64,000 nucleotides of DNA from Spirochaetales bacterium (GCA_016929065.1 JAFGJO010000065.1:21928-85927), one strand, 5' to 3'. Shown: positions 1 through 9,236, counted from the stretch's first letter. Translations and numbers: made by a program. Notes: a model not told the origin generated them from the letters alone.

Positions 1-171
1 TGCTGCAACTTCCTTTGGTGATTCGGCCCAGATCGCACCGGCAGCTATCAGCTCCCCGGCTTTTTCCCGTGTCCGGTTGTATACCGTTACTGTATTTCCG
101 GCCGTAAGGACATGCAGACACATCTGTTTTCCCATGACACCCGTGCCGATCCATCCTATTTTATATTCCAT
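1..171 (-). CDS. 3-hydroxyisobutyrate dehydrogenase family protein, N-terminal part
   Basis: Only the first 57 codons lie in the window; the gene runs off the left edge. The protein starts MEYKIGWIGTGVMGKQM, the Rossmann dinucleotide-binding signature GxGxMG of the 6-phosphogluconate/3-hydroxyisobutyrate dehydrogenase superfamily, followed by the typical VYNRTREKAGEL strand-helix that binds the NADP ribose or phosphate. Members are soluble beta-hydroxyacid dehydrogenases or tartronate semialdehyde reductases; the substrate cannot be told without the catalytic lysine half. The ATG at 171 follows an AGGGGAA ribosome site. It is divergent from the P-type ATPase gene. The family call is firm, the substrate is open. 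Confidence 0.85.
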   Translation of the reverse strand, partial: MEYKIGWIGTGVMGKQMCLHVLTAGNTVTVYNRTREKAGELIAAGAIWAESPKEVAA

Positions 172-243
172 GGAATTCCCCTATATGTTGATAGTAGCCA
201 ATGCTATCGGGGAGGAATGGACAGTGTCAAGAGAAAGAGAAAT

Positions 244-254
244 CCTCCGTCCCC
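244..254 (-). repeat. 10-mer copy, intergenic
   Basis: CCTCCGTCCCC on the plus strand, between the first gene and the P-type ATPase gene. Confidence 0.9.
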
Positions 255-338
255 GGATAGTTAATATTGAATTATTTGATTTTTTTGTTATTATACGATA
301 GGATTCAATATTCAATCTTTTGAGGGAGAAACAAAACA

Positions 339-3131
339 ATGCACCATTTGCCGATCACCGAGACTGCAGAAAAACTGTTCACCAGCACAGAAAAAGGCAT
401 TGCTGCATCTGACATTGAAGCCCGCCGGGCAAAATCCGGATTCAACGAACTCACTGAAAAAAAACGGGCAGGACTTTTCAGCCTGATATTCAATCAATTA
501 AATAATTTTCTGGTCATCATCCTTATCATCGCGGCAATTGTTTCCTTTTTACTGGAGGAACCAATCGACGGCAGCGCAATACTGGCAATTGTCCTTATCA
601 ACGCCATTCTCGGAATCATCCAGGAATCAAAAGCAGAGAATGCTCTTGCTGCCTTAAAAAGAATGGCTGCACCAAATGCAGTTGTACTCCGCGACGGCCA
701 GCGTCTCACCATTCCCGGACGAGAACTGGTACCGGGAGACATAGTCATCCTGGAGGCCGGTAATTATGTCCCTGCTGACCTTAGACTAAGTGAATCCGTG
801 AATCTTAAAATCAATGAATCATCCTTGACCGGCGAATCCAATCCGGTGAACAAGGATGCTCAGGTTGTGCTGGACAAGGATATTCCCCTCGGCGACAAAC
901 ACAATACCGCATTTATGGGAACAATGGTTACCTACGGCAGGGGGACCGGTATTGTTGTGTCAACCGGCATGAACACAGAGATGGGAAAAATAGCGGAAAT
1001 GCTCCAATCATACACGGAAGAACCCACACCGCTTCAGAAAAAGCTTGATCAACTGGGAAAATGGCTGGGGATTTTCGCGCTTGGAATCTGTCTGCTTATC
1101 CTGATCATCGGCATACTCCGTGATACCAATGTCGCCATGATTTTCCAGCAAGGGGTTGGCGCGTATCTGGAAAATAATACCGACACCCTCCAGCGGCTTT
1201 TTATGACCGCGGTGGGCCTTGCCATTGCCGGGGTCCCCGAAGGGCTCCCCGCAGTTGTAACAATTTGCCTCGCTTTGGGAATGCAGCACATGATCCGGCG
1301 TCACGCTTTGATTCGAAAACTTCCCGCAGTCGAGACCCTTGGATGCACAACCGTCATCTGTTCCGACAAAACCGGCACCCTGACCCAGAATGCCATGACC
1401 GTTAAGGAAATTGTCACAGCTGATACCGGTTTTACGGTCACCGGAGACGGGTATGCACCGGAGGGAAAATTTTTTATCGATGAACATGAGGCTACTGTAG
1501 AAGAAGCTCCGTCCCTCTCAAGCCTCCTGTATGGAGCGCTGGTATGCAATGACGCCCACATCCGGCCTGATGAAACCGGTAATTCCAGGACATGGGTACT
1601 TACCGGGGATCCGACTGAGGGGGCGCTGGTCACTGTTGCGGGAAAAGCAGGCTTTACAAAGGAAAAAGCGGGAGAAACCTTGCCCCGCATCGCCGAGATT
1701 CCGTTTGACTCGGAACGGAAACGTATGACAACCATTCACGAAATTATGGCAGAAAATGTCATCCCCGAACTGAAAAGCGGGTACATCGCCTTTACAAAAG
1801 GTGCTCCCGATATGCTCCTTGAATGCTGTTCGAAAATCTACCAGAACGGCACAATTCAGCCTCTGACCCCGGAAAAAAAGGCTGGTTTGCTTGCAAAAAA
1901 CTCAGAAATGGCCGGACGGGCGCTGCGGGTGCTGGGAGTCGCTGTTTCGCAGGTATCCTCCGTCCCCGAAGAGCCGAAACCTGAGGAAATTGAACAAAAT
2001 CTCATCTTCCTTGGATTGCTGGGCATGATTGATCCTCCGCGCACAGAAGTCATTGCCGCCCTGAAAACGGCAAAGGATGCCGGGATAAAAACAGTCATGG
2101 TCACTGGTGATTACAAGGAAACAGCAGCGGCGATCGCGGGAAAAATCGGCCTTTTATCCGAAAACGGCAAGGTATTCTCGGGAAGCGAAATCGACTCATT
2201 CAGCGATGCTGAGTTTGCCGCTATTGTCGAGCAGACCGATGCATTCGCCAGGGTTTCTCCCCAGCACAAGGTCAAAATCGTTGATGCGCTGCGGCAAAAA
2301 GGCCATGTGGTGGCGATGACCGGGGACGGAGTAAATGATGCACCTGCTTTAAAACGCGCCGATATCGGTATTGCAATGGGGATAACAGGTACCGATGTTA
2401 CCAAAGAAACAGCTGATGTTGTTCTTACCGATGACAATTACACAAGCATTGTTGCAGCGGTTGAACAGGGACGCATCATTTACTCGAATATCCGGAAATT
2501 TGTGCTGTACCTGCTGGCCTGCAATATCGGTGAAATCCTCATTATGTTTTCTGCTCTTCTATTGGGAATGCCGATTCCGCTCTCCCCGCTCATGTTGCTG
2601 TGGCTGAATCTTATCACTGACGGAGCACCGGCAATTGCCCTGGGGCTTGAGTCGGGAGAACCAGGAATCATGAAACTGCCGCCACGTCCACCAAAAGAAC
2701 CTGTAATCAACCAGCGCATGACTTTTTCAATTTTACTGATTGCCGTCGCGGATGCAGCAGCAGTACTCAGCGCATATGTGTTTGCCCTGAACCGGCATCC
2801 TGGCGAACCGGGAGTACCGATCGCAATGACGGTTGCGTTTGCCACACTCGTTTGCTCTGAACTTGTCCGGGCATTTACTTCGCGATCAGAACTGCTATCA
2901 ATTTTTTCCATCGGGATATTCAAAAACAAAACAATGATCCTGGCGACCAGCGGATCGCTTCTGCTCTTACTGGCAGTACTGTATTTTCCGCCCCTGTCAT
3001 CTGTGTTTAAAACTGTACCGTTAACCGGAACAGACTGGCTGTATATGCTGCCGTTTGTATTTATTGCGCCTTTGGTACAGGAAATAATTAAATTTGTAAA
3101 CAGGCGGTTGTTAAAAAAGAACCTGCAATGA
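339..3131 (+). CDS. P-type cation-transporting ATPase (type II, Ca2+-like)
   Basis: A 930-residue membrane pump that couples ATP hydrolysis to cation transport. The phosphorylation motif CSDKTGTLTQN gives the aspartate at about residue 343. TGES of the actuator domain is near residue 165, MVTGD lies in the phosphorylation domain, and the hinge TGDGVNDAP is near residue 660. The fourth transmembrane helix carries PEGLP (about 301), the ion-site motif shared by SERCA/PMR1-type Ca2+ pumps and Na+/H+ pumps. Length and the cation ATPase N-terminal domain fit type IIA, with Ca2+ the likeliest ion but not provable here. The ATG at 339 has a GAGGGAG site upstream. It stands alone, convergent with the permease that follows. 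Confidence 0.93.
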   Translation: MHHLPITETAEKLFTSTEKGIAASDIEARRAKSGFNELTEKKRAGLFSLIFNQLNNFLVIILIIAAIVSFLLEEPIDGSAILAIVLINAILGIIQESKAENALAALKRMAAPNAVVLRDGQRLTIPGRELVPGDIVILEAGNYVPADLRLSESVNLKINESSLTGESNPVNKDAQVVLDKDIPLGDKHNTAFMGTMVTYGRGTGIVVSTGMNTEMGKIAEMLQSYTEEPTPLQKKLDQLGKWLGIFALGICLLILIIGILRDTNVAMIFQQGVGAYLENNTDTLQRLFMTAVGLAIAGVPEGLPAVVTICLALGMQHMIRRHALIRKLPAVETLGCTTVICSDKTGTLTQNAMTVKEIVTADTGFTVTGDGYAPEGKFFIDEHEATVEEAPSLSSLLYGALVCNDAHIRPDETGNSRTWVLTGDPTEGALVTVAGKAGFTKEKAGETLPRIAEIPFDSERKRMTTIHEIMAENVIPELKSGYIAFTKGAPDMLLECCSKIYQNGTIQPLTPEKKAGLLAKNSEMAGRALRVLGVAVSQVSSVPEEPKPEEIEQNLIFLGLLGMIDPPRTEVIAALKTAKDAGIKTVMVTGDYKETAAAIAGKIGLLSENGKVFSGSEIDSFSDAEFAAIVEQTDAFARVSPQHKVKIVDALRQKGHVVAMTGDGVNDAPALKRADIGIAMGITGTDVTKETADVVLTDDNYTSIVAAVEQGRIIYSNIRKFVLYLLACNIGEILIMFSALLLGMPIPLSPLMLLWLNLITDGAPAIALGLESGEPGIMKLPPRPPKEPVINQRMTFSILLIAVADAAAVLSAYVFALNRHPGEPGVPIAMTVAFATLVCSELVRAFTSRSELLSIFSIGIFKNKTMILATSGSLLLLLAVLYFPPLSSVFKTVPLTGTDWLYMLPFVFIAPLVQEIIKFVNRRLLKKNLQ

Positions 3132-3141
3132 CGGTTTTTTG

Positions 3142-3152
3142 GGGGACGGAGG
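3142..3152 (+). repeat. 10-mer copy, intergenic
   Basis: GGGGACGGAGG between the ATPase stop and the permease end. Confidence 0.9.
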
Positions 3153-3173
3153 AACATAGTTATCAGGAAGGTG

Positions 3174-4451
3174 TCACGGCCCCCAGACAAACCAGACAAA
3201 GATTGCACCGGCGATTGTTGCGACGATGGTAAATGGAAAACCCATTTTGATAAACTCCCAGAATTTGACAGTATACCCCCGCTTTTTCAGCATTCCACAC
3301 GCAACAACATTCGCAGAAGCCCCTATTGGTGTAATATTTCCGCCCAAACTAGCCCCAATCAGCAATCCAAAGAACAAGAGCGACACCGGCACTCCCATTT
3401 TTTCAGACAAAGAAGCGGTCAACGGCAGCATCGCCACGAGATAGGGAACATTGTCGACGAAAGCCGAGAATACAACAGAGACCCCCACAATTAGAAAATA
3501 ACCGACCAGCAGATTCCCCTGGATAAGGTGTGATAACCCGTCGGCCATACGATCGATCCATCCAGTTGCACTCAGACTCCCAACCAATACAAATACACCA
3601 ATAAGGAAAATCGTTGTTTCCCAATCAAGTGTCTTCAAAGTATCCCAGAATGGTCCCTTATGGACCACCACCTTCCAGACCAGACAGACAATTCCCACGA
3701 CCATACAAAGAACACCTGCACTGTAATCCGGCAATCCGGGGACAAACGACATGGATGCCAGTCCAAGAATAAGGGCGACAAGAAGAATTGTCGGAACCCA
3801 TGAAGTCACCTTCTCCACAGCGACCTCCGGCATGGGCTCCTTGTTTTTTTTAAAAAAGAGATATAATACCAAAAATGAGAAAACAGCACCTATTTCCACT
3901 GCAAAAAAAATACTCGGCTTGCCCTGATAAAAAAAGAAGTCATTGAAATTCATATTTGCCGCCTGCCCAAGCAGCATGCTCGGAGGATCACCGATCAATG
4001 TCGCGGTCCCCTGCAGATTGCTGGCAATGGCTATGGCAATCAGCATTTTGACCGGGCTTATCTTGAGGCGGTCGGACAACGCAAGGGCGATGGGTGCGAC
4101 AATAAGAACAGTAGCGACATTTTCGACAAAAGCCGAAATAAAACTGGTGAGAATGCAGATAAGCAAAATGGCCCACTGAACAGTATTGGTTTTTCGGACA
4201 ATGAGCTCGGCGACAAATGCCGGAACCCGGCTTTCGATAAATACATCTGCAACGAACAGGGTACCGATAAAAATACCCATGACATTCCAACTGATGGATT
4301 CGAGGGCACCCATGACCGAAATAGACTGGGTGATGAGTAAAATCACAGCCCCCCCAATTGCAATATAGGGTCTTTTTGAAGGAAGTACGACAAAGAGAAT
4401 ATATGCTGCAATAAACACAACTAATGCGGTGATACTGTTGAATTCAAACAT
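3174..4451 (-). CDS. SLC13/ArsB-type permease (ion transporter superfamily)
   Basis: A 425-residue integral membrane protein with about eleven hydrophobic helices in two similar halves. Each half has the ion-transporter-superfamily loop: NLQGTATLIGDPPSML in the first half and GGNITPIGASANVV in the second. These re-entrant loops bind substrate in ArsB, NhaD and citrate/dicarboxylate carriers. The family covers anion/Na+ symport, arsenite export and Na+/H+ exchange, and no ars or nha neighbour narrows it. I place the start at the ATG at 4451. A TTG codon at 4463 opens the frame earlier, but its GAGG overlaps the likely ribosome site (GAGGCG) of the ATG. Family is sure, substrate unknown. Confidence 0.85.
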   Translation of the reverse strand: MFEFNSITALVVFIAAYILFVVLPSKRPYIAIGGAVILLITQSISVMGALESISWNVMGIFIGTLFVADVFIESRVPAFVAELIVRKTNTVQWAILLICILTSFISAFVENVATVLIVAPIALALSDRLKISPVKMLIAIAIASNLQGTATLIGDPPSMLLGQAANMNFNDFFFYQGKPSIFFAVEIGAVFSFLVLYLFFKKNKEPMPEVAVEKVTSWVPTILLVALILGLASMSFVPGLPDYSAGVLCMVVGIVCLVWKVVVHKGPFWDTLKTLDWETTIFLIGVFVLVGSLSATGWIDRMADGLSHLIQGNLLVGYFLIVGVSVVFSAFVDNVPYLVAMLPLTASLSEKMGVPVSLLFFGLLIGASLGGNITPIGASANVVACGMLKKRGYTVKFWEFIKMGFPFTIVATIAGAIFVWFVWGP

Positions 4452-4491
4452 GTGACGCCTCAAATTGGAACAAATTTGTTTTTTGGGAAAT

Positions 4492-4502
4492 CCTCCGTCC
4501 CC
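4492..4502 (-). repeat. 10-mer copy, intergenic
   Basis: In the hppA upstream gap, 76 bases before the -35 box. Confidence 0.9.
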
Positions 4503-4577
4503 AATACACAGTCCTAAGATTATTAAAAAATCACAGACAAATCAAGGCTTCCCCTGAATTCAAGAACCGGAATACTC

Positions 4578-4606
4578 TTGACATATTTCTCTGTGCATAC
4601 TACATT
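4578..4606 (+). promoter_or_regulatory. sigma-70 promoter of hppA
   Basis: TTGACA at 4578-4583 and TACATT at 4601-4606 are separated by 17 bases. Transcription would begin near 4613, leaving a leader of about 120 bases. Confidence 0.6.
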
Positions 4607-4731
4607 TACCGCAAATCTCAGACGTTTTTGTTTCCGACTCTTTCTTCCTGTTATTGTGTGTTACCACGGTATTACTCACAAAACCGTTTGGATCAAAAAC
4701 AGAGATCAATAACCCTATAGGAGTTTTTTTT

Positions 4732-7074
4732 ATGAATAAGCGTCTTTTTCTCGTTTTAGCGCTGTTCCTCCTCATTGTTCCGGTTGCACTTTTTGCTGAA
4801 CAAGGTACACCGGTTGAAGTCAAGGAAGGATTTGATCTGATGTGGCTCACACTCGTCGGATCTGTCACTGCGCTTATTTTCGCAATTTTCCTTATCATCG
4901 GGATAATGAAAAAGGAAAAAGGGACAAAGGAAATGGCTGAAATTTCCGAACATGTTCACTCAGGAGCTATGGCATATATTAAACAACAGTATAAAGTTGT
5001 TGCCATATTTTTTATTGCCCTTTTTGCCATTCTCTCTTTTATTGCGTGGATACTCCCGATGCTAAACGGTGGACAGAAATTGCTGTCACACTTTGTACCA
5101 ATCGCGTTCATTACCGGCGGATTTTTCTCTGCTCTGGCAGGCTTTATCGGCATGAAAGTTGCGACACGGGCAAACTGCCGGACTGCTTGGGCTGCAAGCA
5201 AAAGTCTCAATGCAGGACTTCGTGTTGCGTTTAACGCAGGAACCGTCATGGGAATGGTCGTTGTTGGGCTTGGGCTCCTCGACCTGTCCATCTGGTGGGT
5301 ATTGTTGAAGTATGTTTTCCTTCCGATGCAATTCGGCCTGGAATCTGCCTCAGATATTCCCGGAATCATGATTACCTTCGGGATGGGAGCTTCATCAGCT
5401 GCATTGTTCGCACGCCTTGGCGGCGGAATATACACTAAAGCTGCCGATGTGGGCGCAGACCTTGTGGGAAAAGTTGAAGCGGGAATTCCTGAGGACGATC
5501 CGCGCAATCCAGCCACCATCGCTGATAATGTCGGTGATAATGTCGGTGACGTTGCGGGTATGGGTGCTGATCTCTATGAAAGTTATGTCGGTTCAATCGT
5601 TGCGACCATGGCGCTTGGAGCCGTTGCTGCTTTGGCCATGAATATGGGCGATCTTACTCTGACGTTCATTCAGCTGCCAGGTTTTATTGCGGTAATTGGC
5701 GTCATTGCCTCTATTATCGGAACATTCCTGGTTAGAGCAAAAGATGATGCTTCTCAGAAAACTCTGCTCGGTGCACTCCGATTCGGTGTCTATTCGAGTA
5801 CCGTGCTGATCGCGATCGCTTCTTTCTTTATCATTTACTTTATGCTACCGAATTACCTTGGCTTGTGGGGTTCAATTATGGTGGGGCTGCTCGCCGGAAA
5901 TATCATCGCATATTTCACGGAATATTACACCTCCGATCATTATAAACCGACCAGAACACTTGCAGAAACAGCAAAAACCGGCCCGGCAACCATTATAATC
6001 GGCGGACTTTCGCTTGGGATGATGTCAACTGCTATTCCTGTTATCACTGTCGTTCTTGGAACACTCGGTGCTTTCTTTTTTGCAGGCGGCGGTCTCCAGG
6101 GTCTGTACGGGATCGGCCTTGCGGCAGTGGGCATGCTTTCAACACTTGGCATTACACTCGCGACTGATGCTTACGGCCCGATCGCAGACAATGCAGGCGG
6201 TATCGCAGAAATGACTCATATGGATCCGGAAGTCAGAAAAAGAACTGATGCTCTTGACTCGCTGGGAAATACAACTGCAGCGACAGGAAAAGGATTTGCG
6301 ATTGGTTCCGCTGCACTCACCGCACTTGCACTCTTGGCTGAATACGGCCACAAGGTTATTGAGTTCCTGAACAACCAGCTTCAGGCAGGCTCTGCAAAAA
6401 TCACAGCTCTTATCGAACAAGGTGTTGTTCTTACCAAAGAAATTGATGGGAAAACTGTTGTTGACAGCATAATGGCCAGCATCCTTGAACCGACCGTCCT
6501 GGTTGGTGTTTTTATCGGTGTACTCCTCCCGTTCATCTTCTCAGCTCTCTCAATGGGTGCGGTGGGACGTGCAGCATATGCGATGGTTGATGAAGTCCGA
6601 CGGCAATTTAAAGAAAAACCCGGTATTTTGAAGGGGACGGAGCAACCGGATTACGCACGATGCGTTCAGATTTCAACAAAAGGTGCACAGCGTGAAATGA
6701 TTGTGCCCTCATTAATTGCGATTATTACTCCTATTGTCGTGGGAATACTGTTTGGACCATTCACTGTTTTGGCAATGATCGCCGGAACAGTGACCGCCGG
6801 CTTTGTACTCGCCATTATGATGGCAAACTCGGGCGGTGCATGGGATAATGCAAAGAAATATATTGAGGCAGGCGCACTCGGCGGCAAGAAAAGTGATGCA
6901 CACAAGGCTGCAGTTGTCGGCGATACAGTGGGTGACCCCTTCAAAGACACTTCCGGCCCATGTATTAATATTCTTATCAAGCTGATGAGTATGGTTAGTA
7001 TTGTATTCGTGGGTACTTGTATTTCAATAAATGATCAGGTTTTTGAATTTATCGGAAAACTGTTTGGTGCATGA
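4732..7074 (+). CDS. hppA: Membrane-bound ion-pumping pyrophosphatase
   Basis: A 780-residue integral membrane enzyme that hydrolyses pyrophosphate to pump H+ or Na+ across the cytoplasmic membrane. The Mg-PPi site is visible: DVGADLVGKVEAG with EDDPRNPATIADNVGDNVGD near residues 240-275, DNAGGIAEM near 488, and GDTVGDPFKDTSGP near 725-740. In the sequence GNTTAATGKGFAIGSA the alanine after NTT occupies the site that is lysine in K+-independent enzymes, so this is the K+-dependent class. Whether it moves Na+ or H+ cannot be read. The ATG at 4732 has AGGAG eight bases upstream and starts a signal-like helix (MNKRLFLVLALFLL). The frame stays open further upstream without a ribosome site. Confidence 0.95.
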   Translation: MNKRLFLVLALFLLIVPVALFAEQGTPVEVKEGFDLMWLTLVGSVTALIFAIFLIIGIMKKEKGTKEMAEISEHVHSGAMAYIKQQYKVVAIFFIALFAILSFIAWILPMLNGGQKLLSHFVPIAFITGGFFSALAGFIGMKVATRANCRTAWAASKSLNAGLRVAFNAGTVMGMVVVGLGLLDLSIWWVLLKYVFLPMQFGLESASDIPGIMITFGMGASSAALFARLGGGIYTKAADVGADLVGKVEAGIPEDDPRNPATIADNVGDNVGDVAGMGADLYESYVGSIVATMALGAVAALAMNMGDLTLTFIQLPGFIAVIGVIASIIGTFLVRAKDDASQKTLLGALRFGVYSSTVLIAIASFFIIYFMLPNYLGLWGSIMVGLLAGNIIAYFTEYYTSDHYKPTRTLAETAKTGPATIIIGGLSLGMMSTAIPVITVVLGTLGAFFFAGGGLQGLYGIGLAAVGMLSTLGITLATDAYGPIADNAGGIAEMTHMDPEVRKRTDALDSLGNTTAATGKGFAIGSAALTALALLAEYGHKVIEFLNNQLQAGSAKITALIEQGVVLTKEIDGKTVVDSIMASILEPTVLVGVFIGVLLPFIFSALSMGAVGRAAYAMVDEVRRQFKEKPGILKGTEQPDYARCVQISTKGAQREMIVPSLIAIITPIVVGILFGPFTVLAMIAGTVTAGFVLAIMMANSGGAWDNAKKYIEAGALGGKKSDAHKAAVVGDTVGDPFKDTSGPCINILIKLMSMVSIVFVGTCISINDQVFEFIGKLFGA

Positions 7075-7095
7075 TCTATAACTATTAAATGGTAA

Positions 7096-7128
7096 AAAAA
7101 GCAGGCTGTAAAAGGCCTGCTTTTTTTT
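7096..7128 (+). terminator. Rho-independent terminator of hppA
   Basis: The stem GCAGGC (7101-7106) pairs with GCCTGC (7115-7120) around an eight-base loop, flanked by A-rich sequence before and eight T after. Confidence 0.85.
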
Positions 7129-7157
7129 ATGGCCATCGGTGATTGCTCCCTTATAAC

Positions 7158-7168
7158 GGGGACGGAGG
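7158..7168 (+). repeat. 10-mer copy, intergenic
   Basis: GGGGACGGAGG, 30 bases after the hppA terminator. Confidence 0.9.
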
Positions 7169-7420
7169 ATTCCACCCGATGGAAATTCAAATACACTGAA
7201 AATGAATGAAAAGAAAATACAATTTTGTAACCAATATGTAAAATTTCAGAGTTGATCCTACGAATTTGTAGCATATAGAGATTTTCAATAGATAATTTTC
7301 TTATGCTGCTATTTAAAATCCTTCATTTTTTCCATAAATATCCACAATTTCAGAGCTGATTTGAAAAATAATGGCTTTTTTTTTCAAAAAATACGGCTGA
7401 TTATCAGTTTTTCTCAATAT

Positions 7421-7436
7421 TGGCATATCAATTGCA
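7421..7436 (+). promoter_or_regulatory. Sigma-54 (-24/-12) promoter of amt-glnK
   Basis: TGGCATATCAATTGCA matches the RpoN consensus: GG and GC dinucleotides ten bases apart within TGGCA-N6-TTGCA. The predicted start near 7448 leaves a leader of about 30 bases before the amt ATG. It fits nitrogen-limitation control of an ammonium-transport operon. I found no clear enhancer (NtrC-type) palindrome upstream. Confidence 0.8.
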
Positions 7437-7478
7437 GTATAAATATTGAGCATTGGAAAATTACAAGGAGGGAGTTGT

Positions 7479-8879
7479 ATGTTCTTTATAAAAAACAGAC
7501 TCTGGAAGAGAGGAATATTTGTTATTTTTTTCCTCTTGATTTCGGCTTCTTTTATAGTTGCTGAGACCACATTAACACTTCCGGAAACTTTAAAAATAGC
7601 ACTTGATACGGTTTGGGTGCTATTTGCTACATTTCTAATCTTTTTCATGAATCTTGGTTTTGCGATGGTGGAATCAGGGTTATGCCGGGCAAAAAACACC
7701 GTGAATATCCTGGCAAAAAACTTTATTGTTTTTTCAGTCGCTTCGATATCATTCTGGATCATTGGTTTCGGTCTGATGTTCGGTAATGGTAATGAATTTA
7801 TCGGACTTGAAGGAGTATTTTTTGTCACAGGGACGGATGCGAGCCCAATGATAAATGAAGCATACACTGGAGCATACACAGCACTTTCATGGACAAGTGT
7901 GCCTCTCTGGGCGAAATTTATCTTTCAATTAGCCTTTGCAGGAACAGCAGCGACCATCGTGTCCGGTGTTGTTGCAGAAAGAGTAAAATTTCACTCTTTT
8001 ATCATCTTTTCATTTATACTCATAGCTGTTATGTACCCAATTACCGGCCATTGGATATGGGGTGGCGGATGGCTTCAATCCATGAAATTTTTTGATTTTG
8101 CCGGATCTACAGTCGTTCACTCTGTGGGTGGCTGGGCTGGACTTGCAGCGGTACTTTTCCTGGGACCTCGTTATGGGAAATATCGTGCGGACGGGACTTC
8201 TAACATGATGCCTGGACACAATATGTCAACCGCAACATTGGGAGCCCTTGTTCTGTGGTTTGGATGGTTTGGATTTAATCCTGGTTCGACGATGGCTGTT
8301 GGGGACGGAGGCGCAATTGCACATATCGTTGTGACAACGAACACAGCGGCTGTCATGGCAGTTGCGAGCGCAACTATTACCTCGTGGGTTATCCAAAAGA
8401 AACCCGATCTCTCCATGATTTTAAATGGAGCTTTAGCAGGCCTGGTTGCAATAACTGCACCCTGTGCGTTTGTCAGTGTACCAGGAGCCGCAATAATTGG
8501 ACTGATTGCAGGTTGTATCGTGGTTCTGGCTGTCTTATTCTTTGATAAAATCAAGATTGACGACCCTGTCGGTGCATTATCAGTCCATCTCCTGAACGGA
8601 ATTTGGGGAACACTCGCAGTTGGCCTCTTCGCAATCGATGGTATCACCGGAACACCAACTGGAAATGGATTATTTGCTGGCGGTGGATTTTCACTTCTCG
8701 CGACCCAGGCCATTGGTGTTCTGGCAGTTGGAGCATTTACCTTTGGCGGCTCTGCACTTGTATGGGGAATCCTGAAGGCGACAATTGGTATCCGCGTACC
8801 TCAAGCCGAAGAAATTAAAGGTCTAGATATTGGTGAACATGGCGGAGAAGCCTATAATGGTTTTCAGATAATCAACTAA
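7479..8879 (+). CDS. amt: Ammonium transporter (Amt/Rh family)
   Basis: A 466-residue inner-membrane channel for ammonium, with an N-terminal signal-like helix before the eleven-helix core, as in many Amt proteins with a cleaved leader. Family landmarks are GFAMVESGLCRAKN, the conserved tryptophan segment TGHWIWGGGWL, the paired-histidine motifs (DFAGSTVVHSVGG and, late in the protein, DDPVGALSVHLLNGIWGT), and WFGFNPGS. The ATG at 7479 has AAGGAGGGA just upstream, so the frame open from 7446 is not used. It is followed after 15 bases by glnK, the usual amtB-glnK pair, and lies behind a sigma-54 promoter. One 10-mer copy (8301) lies within it and reads GDGG. Confidence 0.95.
   Translation: MFFIKNRLWKRGIFVIFFLLISASFIVAETTLTLPETLKIALDTVWVLFATFLIFFMNLGFAMVESGLCRAKNTVNILAKNFIVFSVASISFWIIGFGLMFGNGNEFIGLEGVFFVTGTDASPMINEAYTGAYTALSWTSVPLWAKFIFQLAFAGTAATIVSGVVAERVKFHSFIIFSFILIAVMYPITGHWIWGGGWLQSMKFFDFAGSTVVHSVGGWAGLAAVLFLGPRYGKYRADGTSNMMPGHNMSTATLGALVLWFGWFGFNPGSTMAVGDGGAIAHIVVTTNTAAVMAVASATITSWVIQKKPDLSMILNGALAGLVAITAPCAFVSVPGAAIIGLIAGCIVVLAVLFFDKIKIDDPVGALSVHLLNGIWGTLAVGLFAIDGITGTPTGNGLFAGGGFSLLATQAIGVLAVGAFTFGGSALVWGILKATIGIRVPQAEEIKGLDIGEHGGEAYNGFQIIN
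8301..8311 (+). repeat. 10-mer copy in amt
   Basis: In frame as Gly-Asp-Gly-Gly. Confidence 0.9.
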
Positions 8880-8883
8880 AGGA

Positions 8884-8893
8884 GGGACGGAGG
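8884..8893 (+). repeat. 10-mer copy acting as glnK ribosome site
   Basis: GGGACGGAGG ends one base before the TTG start codon at 8895. Confidence 0.9.
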
Positions 8894-8894
8894 A

Positions 8895-9236
8895 TTGAAA
8901 TTAATAGTAGCATTAATACAGCCACATAAACTTGAAGATGTAAAGAAAGCCCTTTTTGCTGCAGAGGTGCATAAAATGACTGTATCATCAGTACTGGGGT
9001 GCGGACAACAAAAAGGGTATACTGAAAATTACCGCGGAGTAATTTCTGAGATCAATTTACTGAAGAAAATACGACTGGAAATTGCGGTGAATGACAATTT
9101 TGTTGACCCGACAGTGAAGGCAATTATAGAAGGTGCAAAAACCGGCAATATCGGCGATGGTAAAATATTCATAACCAACCTGACCGAATGTATCAGAATT
9201 AGAACTGGTGAAACGGGGCACGAAGCCATTGGCTAA
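8895..9236 (+). CDS. glnK: P-II nitrogen regulatory protein
   Basis: A 113-residue P-II trimer subunit that senses 2-oxoglutarate and ADP/ATP and would plug the Amt channel encoded just upstream. The numbering matches E. coli GlnB exactly: Gln39, Lys40 and Lys58 of the 2-oxoglutarate/ATP site are present, as is the C-terminal IGDGKIF and RIRTGE. The T-loop differs: position 51, the uridylylated tyrosine, is serine (YRGVIS), although Tyr46 remains. Control by GlnD at Tyr51 is therefore unlikely. The start is TTG at 8895, and its ribosome site GGAGG is the end of a dispersed GGGACGGAGG copy. Confidence 0.93.
   Translation: MKLIVALIQPHKLEDVKKALFAAEVHKMTVSSVLGCGQQKGYTENYRGVISEINLLKKIRLEIAVNDNFVDPTVKAIIEGAKTGNIGDGKIFITNLTECIRIRTGETGHEAIG

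Larger units (their letters stand above)
7075..7478. other. Intergenic stretch between hppA and amt
   Basis: This 404-base gap holds the hppA terminator, one dispersed 10-mer copy at 7158, AT-rich sequence from about 7200, and the sigma-54 promoter at 7421. I see no gene in it. Confidence 0.7.

Noticed and set aside
2480..3208. A long minus-strand open frame inside the P-type ATPase gene
   Set aside because: It is a shadow of a strongly conserved gene, with no ribosome site and no recognisable domain.
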